NCBI GenBank assembly: GCA_964019335.1 | Contig: OZ025675.1 | Coordinates: 500,501-564,500, forward strand | DNA length: 64,000 bases | Reading direction: 5' to 3' | Origin: Diplonema japonicum | Taxonomy: Eukaryota > Euglenozoa > Diplonemea > Diplonemida > Diplonemidae | In this document: positions 56,461 through 64,000 of the stretch, in pieces | Numbering within the stretch: the stretch's first letter is position 1 | How the letters are laid out: the number at the start of each line of letters is the position of its first letter | Program-made: the position numbers and the translations under genes | Notes under the pieces: model-generated | The model's input: the letters and a program-made list of their open reading frames with translations, nothing else | The model's database searches: none | What the model was told of the DNA's origin: nothing

Positions 56461-57202
56461 CCCCCCCCCCCCCCCCCCCCCATCTGGACAACAGGGTTTT
56501 TTTCTTTCCGGTGGTTTTTCGTCAGTATTTTTTTTTTTGTTTACTGTATTATCGTCATTTTATTTGTTCCAGCGAAAAAAAAAAAAAAAAAAAAAAAAAA
56601 AGGAAGGGAAGTAAGAAGGGAGAGCAAAAAAAAAAAAAAAAAGTGGGGGAAAGGGAATGGGATGTTATATGTATTTTTTTTTTTTTTTTTTGAAAAAAAT
56701 AAAATAAAAAAAAACAGAGAGGGAAAAAAAAAAAAAAAGAGAATATGGGTGTGGAGATCCCTTTGACAGGGACAATGAAATATTCTCCCCGCATCAGTGC
56801 CCAGAGTAGGACTTATAAGAAAATGTGGGAAGAAATAAAAAAAAAAAAGGAAAGAAAAGGGAAAAACTGTGCAAGAAAGAGGTACGGTGCTCCTCCCCAC
56901 CTCAAGTGCCAATGACTCCACCAATGAAGATCAGCCGTGAGAGGGCAATAGTGCACAGTTCCTGCTCCCTTTTAAAAAGGAGAAGAAACAAGAGAGGGAA
57001 ATGGATGACAAAAAAAGGTGGTAAAAAAAAAAAGGCGAGCTGGCTGCACGAATAAAATGGAAGCTCAGTTTTTAAACATTAGATAAAAAATGCGAATTGC
57101 TTTAAAAAAAAAAAATTGAAACAATTAGAGTCGACAAATCTTTCTTTTTCCTTTTGAACGAACAAAAAAAAAAAATAGAAAATGCACACTCATTCTGAGT
57201 TT

Positions 57203-57235
<33 letters not shown>

Positions 57236-57631
57236 TTTCCCCTTCATTTTTTTATCCCCCATTTTTTTTTTTTTTTTAAATATCCCCTGATTTTATTCTT
57301 CATTTTTTTTTTTTATTATTTTTAATCTAAGACCGATTTTTTTTTTTATCCCGGAACCTTAGAACGAAAAGAAGAATTTCAGATAATAAAAAGTTCAAAC
57401 ATAGGGATGATGGGTCCAACAATGATGTGTTTTTTCTCGATATGAATATGTTAAAGACGGAAAAGAAAGAAGGAGAAAATAAACAGAAGAAAAAAAAACT
57501 TTAAATAAAATAAAAAAGAAACACACAAGGAAAAGATAAAATATATGACCTTTTTTTTTTTGCATTTCAAAGAAAATAAAACAAATGAAAATTTATAAAA
57601 AAAATAACTATTTATTGCCAACAAATAATGA
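56461..57631. other. Intergenic, homopolymer-rich
   Basis: Long A and T tracts (56577-56600, 56626-56642, 57215-57238 and others) are mixed with a segment at 56745-56830 that resembles 42255-42330. A short A-rich plus-strand frame at 56825-57055 is not convincing. No gene is supported. Confidence 0.45.
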
Positions 57632-57722
57632 GTCATTATTTAACTCGAGTTCCCGAATTTTTTGCACGAGGGCCCGCAGGGCCCGAGTGCAAAAAAACGG
57701 GTAACGAGTGTTAAATAATGGC
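57632..57722. repeat. Large hairpin (foldback) repeat
   Basis: Near-complementary arms of about 43 nt (CATTATTTAAC…CCCGAATTTTTTGCAC…GGGCCC and its inverse) flank a 5-nt loop near GCAGG. It has no coding capacity. Confidence 0.6.
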
Positions 57723-57744
57723 TCATTTGGCGGCAAGTAAGTCG

Positions 57745-58132
57745 TTTTATTTCACTCTTCGTCATTTGAGTCACTCACTCTTCACTGCTTTCACTGCTGT
57801 TTTTTTTCACGCAGGTCAGCTTTTTGGGGATTTTCCTAAGGTAATACAGGGTAGCTATTTCGCCGTGGCATTTAAAGGGGAAGTAAGGCACTTATTCCCA
57901 CTTTTAAGGGCTGGAATGGCCTCAGATGGCCAAAAATAGTCAAAATACCCCCACCCCAAAAAAATTTTTCAAGGGGTTGGGTGCATTTTTTTCCACGACA
58001 AGACCCATTTTTTCACTCTGAAGGGCCATTATTTAACTGCAAAATCTCATTATTTAACTAGTTAAATAATGGCCATTTCGCGTTAAATAATGAGGCCCCT
58101 AGTGAGTGAAGAAGAAATGACGAAGAGTGAAA

Positions 58133-58137
<5 letters not shown>
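57745..58137. mobile_element. Foldback (MITE-like) element, 393 bp
   Basis: Terminal arms TTTTATTTCACTCTTCGTCA… lie at 57745-57779 and inverted at 58101-58137, matching over about 35 nt with few changes. Inside are further short palindromes (ATTATTTAACTAGTTAAATAAT). It is noncoding. Confidence 0.7.
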
Positions 58138-58163
<26 letters not shown>

Positions 58164-58408
58164 AAAGACAAAAAAAAAAAAGTAATACGAAGGTTTCTTA
58201 ATAAAAAAGTAAAGTAAAAGTTAAAAACAAAAAAAGAAAGCACTCTTAATGAAAAGGGGTCTTTTCCTTTTTTTTTTTTTTTTTTTTTCTCCGATAAGTA
58301 TAAAAATATAGTGATTCACAAGGATGTCTAGCGCATTCAGAATTTCATTTCTTCTTCGTTTTTCGTTTTCGCTTCATGTAGTTCATTACTTTTTCTTCAC
58401 CTACCCAC
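58138..58408. other. 3' flank of giant gene copy 3
   Basis: A- and T-rich. GTGATTCACAAGGATGTCTAGCGCATTCAGAATTTC at 58311-58346 corresponds to the 3' flanks of copies 1 and 2 but is more diverged. Unlike those copies, no long poly-A of the sense strand lies directly after the stop. Confidence 0.45.
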
Positions 58409-61400
58409 CTAAACAGATGCGTGCTCCCTTGGGCCTTGGTTCATCTGTGTAGGTTCTACTTCACTGACCCCATCGATGAACTCCTGCATGGTCACGTCAC
58501 CCTGGTGCCTCTTCCACACAGTGAAGGCCAGGCCACCACAGGCCGCGAGTGAAGCAGCGATGATGAGGAGCCAAATCCATGCGGGGGTGCTTGAGGAGGA
58601 GCTTTCTTCAACAGGCGTCTTGTCGTTCCCGCCAGCTGCCTGCAGGTTCAAGGGGGAGAGGGCGTAGCCATCGCACCCCAGGAGAACGGGGCCTCCCCTG
58701 TTGCTCACACCCGACCCGTCCATGCAGCTGCACGTGTAGTCCTTCAGGCTGTTCTTTGTCTTCCTCCCCTCCACACACTTCTCCCCATCCCCGCACGGGT
58801 TCCCCAGGCACTCGTCCAGGGTGTCGCAGTTCGCCACCTTCGTTCCCTTCATTGTCTTGCCCGAGCCCGCGCAGCTGCACACGTAGTCCCCCAGCGTCGC
58901 CATCCCTGTTGCATCCGTGCACTCCTGGCCTCCACACGGGTCGCTGCTGCACTCCGTCTTCATCGTGCATGTTGTTGCCCGCCCCACTGTGCTGTGGCCC
59001 TCGTAGCCCACCTTGCACGAGCACACGAAGTCGTGCAGCGAGTTCTTCTTCGTGTTCTTGTCTTCGCAGTCTTGGAAGTCCCCGCACACAGCCTGTCCCG
59101 CCTTGCACTCGTCCTTCACACCACACGAGGCGACGGGCGCGCCGACCTTCGTCTCTTCCGATTCCTCACAGGTGCACATGAAGTCCCCCTCGGTGCTCAT
59201 CCCTGTCGGGTCGTAGCACTCCTGCCCGTTGCATGGGTGCTTTGCGCACTCGTCGTCGTGTGTCACAGGCGCCGCAGTCGTCGGTGGCGACACAGGGGCA
59301 TCCGTCGCAGGCTGTGGTGTTGTTATTGTTATTATTATTATTATACTTTTGAAAGCACATACCACAGGGCAGTCCGACACAGGGGCGGCCGTCATCGTCT
59401 TGTTGTTCGTGTTGCAGGTGCACACGAAGTCCTTCTTGCTGCTCACCACAGGGGACGGGTCGTTGCACATCTGGTTCTTCCCACAGGGAGCGGGGTCCGC
59501 CTGGCACTCGTCGAAGTCCGTGCAGCCAGCAACAGGGCCACCTGTCTTGGTCGTCCCCTTCGACTTGCAGGTGCACACGAAGTCCCCAGTGGTCGCAGCC
59601 CCAGTCGGGTCGCTGCACTCCTGACCGTCGCAAGGGTTCGTCGAGCACTCGTCCGCAGGTGCCATCGTCATGGGTGCCTCGGTGTCGGGGGCGTTCGTGT
59701 CCCCAGCACAGTTTGCAGCCCCGCCCACCTTGCTGGCGTTGATCTTCTCGCCGTTCGGGCCGTCTTTGCAGCTGCACACGAAGTCCAGGGTGGAGCCAGG
59801 AGAGGTGTTGGGGTCGCTGCACTCCTGAGTGAGGACAGGGCAGGGTGAGAGGCTCTGGCCCTTCGCCTTGCACTCGTCGTACACACAGGTGGCGGGACCC
59901 CCAGTCATCGTCCCTTCCCCAACACTGCAGCTGCACATGAAGTCCCCGTCCTTGTTCAAGTCAGGGTCGCTGCAGACCTGGAAGTCCCCGCAAGGCTTGC
60001 TCGCGCACTCCCCAGTCGTCTCGCACTCCGCAGGTCCCCCCACCATCGACACCCCGTTGGGGCATGTGCACACGAAGTCGTTCAGGCTGTCCGCCGCGGG
60101 GTTCGGGTCGCTGCAAGTCTCCGTCACCTCGGGGTGTCCCACCCATGTGCAGGGGCTCCCCACGTTCCCGACAGCGCACTCGTCACACTTCTCCACAGGG
60201 GCCCCCTTGTTGTGCTCCGATCCGAAGGGGCAGCTGCACTCGAAGTCTCCAGTCACGAGCATGTTTGGGTCCTCGCAGCCCTGTCCGGTACCGCAAGGGT
60301 TTGTCACACACTCGTCTGTCCCGCAGTTCGGTACTGCCTGGCCAGTCACGTTGAGGAGTGTCTTGATGCAGGTGCAGGTGAAGTCGTTCTTGCTCCCAGC
60401 TGCCGTGTCAGGGTCGTTGCAAGACTGCTCGGCACCACAGGGTTTCGCATTGCACTCATCCTTCGCACACCTCGCAGGGCCGTCAACCTGAACAATCGTG
60501 GTGTCCTCGTCACAGGTGCAGGTGAAGTCGTGCTGGCTGGTCTTCGCCTTGTTGGGGTCGTTGCAGGTCTGACCAGTCCCACAAGGAGCAGGTGTCCTCA
60601 TACATTCGTCGATCTCACAGGTGGCCGAGGTACCAGTAGCAACAACACCGTTGGTACAGGTGCAGGTGTAGTCGTTCAGGTCCTTGAGGCCGGTGTTGGG
60701 GTCGTTGCAGGTCTGACCAGTCCCACAAGGGTCTGAATCGCACTCGTTCTTCTCACACCTTGCAGGGCCGTCCAGTTGGACGATGGCGGTGTCTGCATCA
60801 CAGGTGCAGGTGAAGTCGTGTTGGCTTGTCTTCGCCTTGTTGGGGTCGTTGCAGGTCTGACCCATCCCACAAGGAGCAGGGGTCTTCGCGCACTCGTCGA
60901 TCTCACAGGTGGCCGAGGTACCGGTCGCAACAACACCGTTGCTGCAGGTGCAGGTGTAGTCGTTCATGTTGTTCAGCCCGATGTTCGGGTCGTTGCAAGT
61001 CTGCCCGGTACCACAAGGCTTCGCATCGCACTCGTCTCTCTCGCACTTCGCAGGGCCGTCCGTGCGAACGATGGTGGTGTCAGCATCACAGGTGCAGGTG
61101 AAGTCGTGCTGGCTCGTCTTCGCCTTGTTGGGGTCGTTGCAAGTCTGACCCATGGGACAAGGGTTGGGAGTTGCCGCACACTCATCGATCTCACAGGTGG
61201 CCGAGGTACCAGTTGCGACGACGCCGTTGGTGCAGGTGCAGGTGAAGTCGTTCAGCTTCGTGAGAAGGGTGTCGGGGTCGTTGCAGGTCTGCCCAGTCCC
61301 ACAAGGCATCGAATCGCACTCGTCCTTCACACACCTCGCAGGACCATCCACTTTGACGATGGTGGTGTCAGCATCACAGGTGCAGGTGAAGTCGTGTTGG

Positions 61401-64000
61401 CTTGTCTTCGCCTTGTTGGGGTCGTTGCAGGTCTGACCCGAACCACATGGGGATTTCGTTCCCGAACTGCTGGATCCACCGACAGGAGGTGCAGGGGGGA
61501 CATTGCATTCATCGATCTCACAGGTAGCAGAGGTACCAGTTGCAACAACACCGTTGGTGCAGGTGCAGGTGAAGTCGTTCATACTCTTCAGACCAGTGTC
61601 AGGGTCGTTGCAGGTCTGACCAGTCCCACAAGGAGTAGCATCACACTCATCCTTCACACACCTGGCAGGGCCGTCCACCTTTACAATCGTGGTGTCAGCA
61701 TCACAGGTGCAGGTGAAGTCGTGTTGGCTGGTCTTCGCCTTGTTCGGGTCGTTGCAAGTCTGACCAGTCCCACAAGGAGCAGGTGTTTTCGCACATTCAT
61801 CGATCTCACAAGTTGCGGAGGTACCAGTCGCTACAACACCGTTGGTGCAGGTGCAGGTGAAGTCGTTCATGCTCTTTAAACCAGTGTCGGGGTCGTTACA
61901 TGTCTGACCAGTCCCACAAGGCTTCGCATCGCACTCATCCTTCACACACCTTGCAGGACCATCCACCTTTACGATGGTTGTGTCAGCATCACAGGTGCAG
62001 GTGAAGTCGTGCTGGCTAGTCTTCGCTTTGTTGGGGTCATTACAGGTCTGACCGGTTGGGCACGGAGCTGGTGTTGCCGCACACTCATCAATCTCACAAG
62101 TGGCGGAGGTACCAGTAGCAACAACACCATTGCCGCAGGTGCAGGTGAAGTCATTCACGCTTTTCAGCCCAACATCAGGGTCGTTGCAAGTCTGACCCAT
62201 CCCACAGGGCATGGCATCACACTCGTCTTTGACACACCTGGCAGGACCATCAACCTTAACAATGCTCGTATCAGCATCACAGGTGCAGGTGAAGTCGTGC
62301 TGCTTGTTCTTCGCCTTGTTGGGGTCGTTGCAGGTCTGACCAGTACCACAAGGAGCAGGAGTCTTCGCACACTCATCAATCTCACAAGTAGCGGAGGTAC
62401 CAGTAGCAACAACACCATTAGCACATGTGCAGGTGTAGTCGTTCATGCTCCTCAGACCAGTGTCAGGGTCATTGCAGGTCTGACCAGTCCCACAAGGAGT
62501 AGCACCACACTCATCCTTCACACACCTGGCAGGACCATCCACCTGAACAATTGTCATGTCAGCATCACAGGTGCAGGTGAAGTCGTGCTGTTTGTTCTTT
62601 GCCTTGTTGGGGTCGTTGCAGGTCTGACCCATGGGGCACGGAGCTGGAGTTTTCGCACACTCGTCAATCTCACAGGTGGCCGAGGTACCAGTCGCTACAA
62701 CACCGTTTGTACAGGTGCAGGTAAAGTCATTCAAGTTCTTCAGACCAGTGTTAGGGTCGTTACATGTCTGACCAGTCCCACAAGGAGTAGCATCGCACTC
62801 ATCCTTCACACACCTTGCAGGACCATCCGTCTGTACGATACTGTTGTCAGCAACACAGGTGCAGGTGAAGTCGTGCTGTTTGTTCTTCGCCTTGTTGGGG
62901 TCGTTGCAGGTCTGACCAGTCCCACAAGGAGCAGGAGTCTTCGCACATTCATCAATCTCACAAGTGGCCGAGGTACCAGTAGCAACAACACCATTGCCGC
63001 AGGTGCAGGTGAAGTCGTTGGTGTTGGAGACAGCAGTGTCTGGATCATTGCAAGTCTGCCCAGTCCCACAAGGCATGGCAGTACACTCGTCCAAGATGCA
63101 AGTGGCAGCACCACCAGTCATGGTCCCCGACTTGGGAGCCGTGCAAGTGCACACGTAGTCCATGAGCTTCGCGGCCGAAGTGTCGGCATCGCTGCAGGTC
63201 TGCCCAGCCCCGCACGGGTTGGCGTCGCACTCATCAAGAACACAGCTTGCCCCAGTGCCAGTCGCCGTCCCTGACCCGGTGGTGCAAGTGCACACGAAGT
63301 CCATCGAAGGGGCCGATGCCTTGTCAGGGTCTGTGCAGCTCTGCCCAGCGGGGCAGGGGGTCGAGGCACACTCGTCGTTCGAACCAGTGCTGCAGGTCGC
63401 AGGCCCACCGACATTCGTCATCATTGTGTTCGGGGCGGGGCACGTGCACACGAAGTCTTTCAGCACCGCCGCTGACTTGTTCGGGTCTTCACAAGTTTGC
63501 CCAGCAGCACAAGGGTTCGATGTGCACTCATCCTTCGTGCAGGTGGCCGGACCATCAGTCTTCACGATGCTCATATCATTGTCACAGGTGCAGGTGAAGT
63601 CGTGGAGCTTGTTGGCCGCAGTGTCTGGGTCGCTGCAGGTCTGACCAGTCCCACAGGGAGCAGGCATTGCAGTACATTCATCGTTGGTGCAGGTGGCAGG
63701 TCCGCCAGTTACCACAATTGTGCTACCAGTGCAAGTGCAGGTGTAGTCACCAGTGGAGCTCGGAGAGCTGTTCGGGTCTTTGCAGTCCTGCCCGGTACCG
63801 CAAGGGTTGCTGGTGCATTCATCTTTTGTGCAGGTGGCCGGACCATCGGTCTTCTTCACAGACATGTCATTATCGCAGGTGCAAACGAAATCGTGTAGTT
63901 TGTTGGCCGCAGTGTCAGGGTCGTTGCAAGTCTGACCAGTCCCACAAGGAGCAGGCATTGCAGTACACTCGTCGTTGGTGCAGGTGGCGGGACCACCAGT
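58409..64000 (-). CDS. Giant SCP/EGF-repeat membrane protein, copy 3 (5' end beyond window)
   Basis: The frame is open to the right edge: 1863 codons are seen, with 14 more than the first internal Met allows. The visible part holds EGF modules, the Thr/Pro insertion with the 51-nt intron-like stretch (59312-59362), the membrane helix and the tail. It is almost base-identical to copy 1 from the helix upstream, including module-specific variants such as DECGATPCGTGQTC, so copy 1 and copy 3 are the closest pair in this part. Its cytoplasmic tail differs: EFIDGVSEVEPTQMNQGPREHASV where 1 and 2 have EFLTGVSEAEPTQMMQGHREHASV. The signal peptide and SCP domain are expected outside the window. Confidence 0.85.
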   Translation of the reverse strand, partial: TGGPATCTNDECTAMPAPCGTGQTCNDPDTAANKLHDFVCTCDNDMSVKKTDGPATCTKDECTSNPCGTGQDCKDPNSSPSSTGDYTCTCTGSTIVVTGGPATCTNDECTAMPAPCGTGQTCSDPDTAANKLHDFTCTCDNDMSIVKTDGPATCTKDECTSNPCAAGQTCEDPNKSAAVLKDFVCTCPAPNTMMTNVGGPATCSTGSNDECASTPCPAGQSCTDPDKASAPSMDFVCTCTTGSGTATGTGASCVLDECDANPCGAGQTCSDADTSAAKLMDYVCTCTAPKSGTMTGGAATCILDECTAMPCGTGQTCNDPDTAVSNTNDFTCTCGNGVVATGTSATCEIDECAKTPAPCGTGQTCNDPNKAKNKQHDFTCTCVADNSIVQTDGPARCVKDECDATPCGTGQTCNDPNTGLKNLNDFTCTCTNGVVATGTSATCEIDECAKTPAPCPMGQTCNDPNKAKNKQHDFTCTCDADMTIVQVDGPARCVKDECGATPCGTGQTCNDPDTGLRSMNDYTCTCANGVVATGTSATCEIDECAKTPAPCGTGQTCNDPNKAKNKQHDFTCTCDADTSIVKVDGPARCVKDECDAMPCGMGQTCNDPDVGLKSVNDFTCTCGNGVVATGTSATCEIDECAATPAPCPTGQTCNDPNKAKTSQHDFTCTCDADTTIVKVDGPARCVKDECDAKPCGTGQTCNDPDTGLKSMNDFTCTCTNGVVATGTSATCEIDECAKTPAPCGTGQTCNDPNKAKTSQHDFTCTCDADTTIVKVDGPARCVKDECDATPCGTGQTCNDPDTGLKSMNDFTCTCTNGVVATGTSATCEIDECNVPPAPPVGGSSSSGTKSPCGSGQTCNDPNKAKTSQHDFTCTCDADTTIVKVDGPARCVKDECDSMPCGTGQTCNDPDTLLTKLNDFTCTCTNGVVATGTSATCEIDECAATPNPCPMGQTCNDPNKAKTSQHDFTCTCDADTTIVRTDGPAKCERDECDAKPCGTGQTCNDPNIGLNNMNDYTCTCSNGVVATGTSATCEIDECAKTPAPCGMGQTCNDPNKAKTSQHDFTCTCDADTAIVQLDGPARCEKNECDSDPCGTGQTCNDPNTGLKDLNDYTCTCTNGVVATGTSATCEIDECMRTPAPCGTGQTCNDPNKAKTSQHDFTCTCDEDTTIVQVDGPARCAKDECNAKPCGAEQSCNDPDTAAGSKNDFTCTCIKTLLNVTGQAVPNCGTDECVTNPCGTGQGCEDPNMLVTGDFECSCPFGSEHNKGAPVEKCDECAVGNVGSPCTWVGHPEVTETCSDPNPAADSLNDFVCTCPNGVSMVGGPAECETTGECASKPCGDFQVCSDPDLNKDGDFMCSCSVGEGTMTGGPATCVYDECKAKGQSLSPCPVLTQECSDPNTSPGSTLDFVCSCKDGPNGEKINASKVGGAANCAGDTNAPDTEAPMTMAPADECSTNPCDGQECSDPTGAATTGDFVCTCKSKGTTKTGGPVAGCTDFDECQADPAPCGKNQMCNDPSPVVSSKKDFVCTCNTNNKTMTAAPVSDCPVVCAFKSIIIIITITTPQPATDAPVSPPTTAAPVTHDDECAKHPCNGQECYDPTGMSTEGDFMCTCEESEETKVGAPVASCGVKDECKAGQAVCGDFQDCEDKNTKKNSLHDFVCSCKVGYEGHSTVGRATTCTMKTECSSDPCGGQECTDATGMATLGDYVCSCAGSGKTMKGTKVANCDTLDECLGNPCGDGEKCVEGRKTKNSLKDYTCSCMDGSGVSNRGGPVLLGCDGYALSPLNLQAAGGNDKTPVEESSSSSTPAWIWLLIIAASLAACGGLAFTVWKRHQGDVTMQEFIDGVSEVEPTQMNQGPREHASV
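59312..59362 (-). other. Putative 51-nt in-frame intron, copy 3
   Basis: The same stretch as in copies 1 and 2, with GTATGT donor and CACAG acceptor. Confidence 0.6.

Noticed and set aside
1-64000. tRNA or rRNA genes
   Set aside because: I looked for a T-loop-like GGTTCRANYCC and for conserved rRNA words and found none that fit a full cloverleaf or rRNA segment.

Overview
This window is nuclear DNA of a microbial eukaryote. Long coding blocks of moderate to high GC alternate with spacers full of poly-A, poly-T and poly-G tracts. There are GT-AG introns (three in one gene, plus very short ones elsewhere), secreted and membrane-anchored multidomain proteins, and three classes of transposable element. 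Every host gene I can support lies on the minus strand, and nearly every ATG is preceded within about 15-60 nt by a pyrimidine-rich YAG. One-directional gene order with acceptor-like sites suggests polycistronic transcription and trans-splicing, as in euglenozoans or dinoflagellates. A diplonemid-like euglenozoan is my best guess, held with low confidence because no rRNA or spliced-leader gene is present.

Layout, left to right. 1-723: C-terminally cut gene for a six-helix membrane protein. 1353-11675: five paralogous type I membrane proteins, each with a secreted expansin head (double-psi beta-barrel plus CBM63-like domain), a stalk from short to very long and Thr/Pro-rich, one membrane helix and a short tail. 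12008-13819: a four-exon gene for a cyclase-associated protein (CAP) whose N-terminus is an RIIa/Dpy-30-like dimerisation domain. About 14064-17840: a decayed non-LTR retrotransposon with OTU protease, endonuclease and reverse transcriptase. 17916-20213: a dCache receptor with a degenerate nucleotide-cyclase domain. 20974-21567: a BMT5-like (DUF2431) methyltransferase. 21677-24515: a minisatellite, a foldback element and a pogo-like DNA transposon with TIRs and a TA target duplication. 25856-29149: a membrane protein of tandem Cys-rich, FN2-like modules.

31182-64000: a tandem array of three giant genes (two complete, 2978 and 3557 codons, and one cut by the right edge). They encode an SCP/CAP-superfamily head, dozens of calcium-binding-type EGF modules and a C-terminal membrane anchor. 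Spacers between the copies hold foldback elements, fossil hAT and pogo-like transposases, and fragments of duplicated genes.

Together the host genes look like a cell-surface kit: tethered expansins that could loosen polysaccharide walls, giant EGF/SCP stalks that could mediate adhesion, a Cys-rich receptor and a dCache sensor. The CAP protein may link actin turnover to an RIIa-type anchoring system. That functional picture is inference. The domain calls rest on motifs read by eye.
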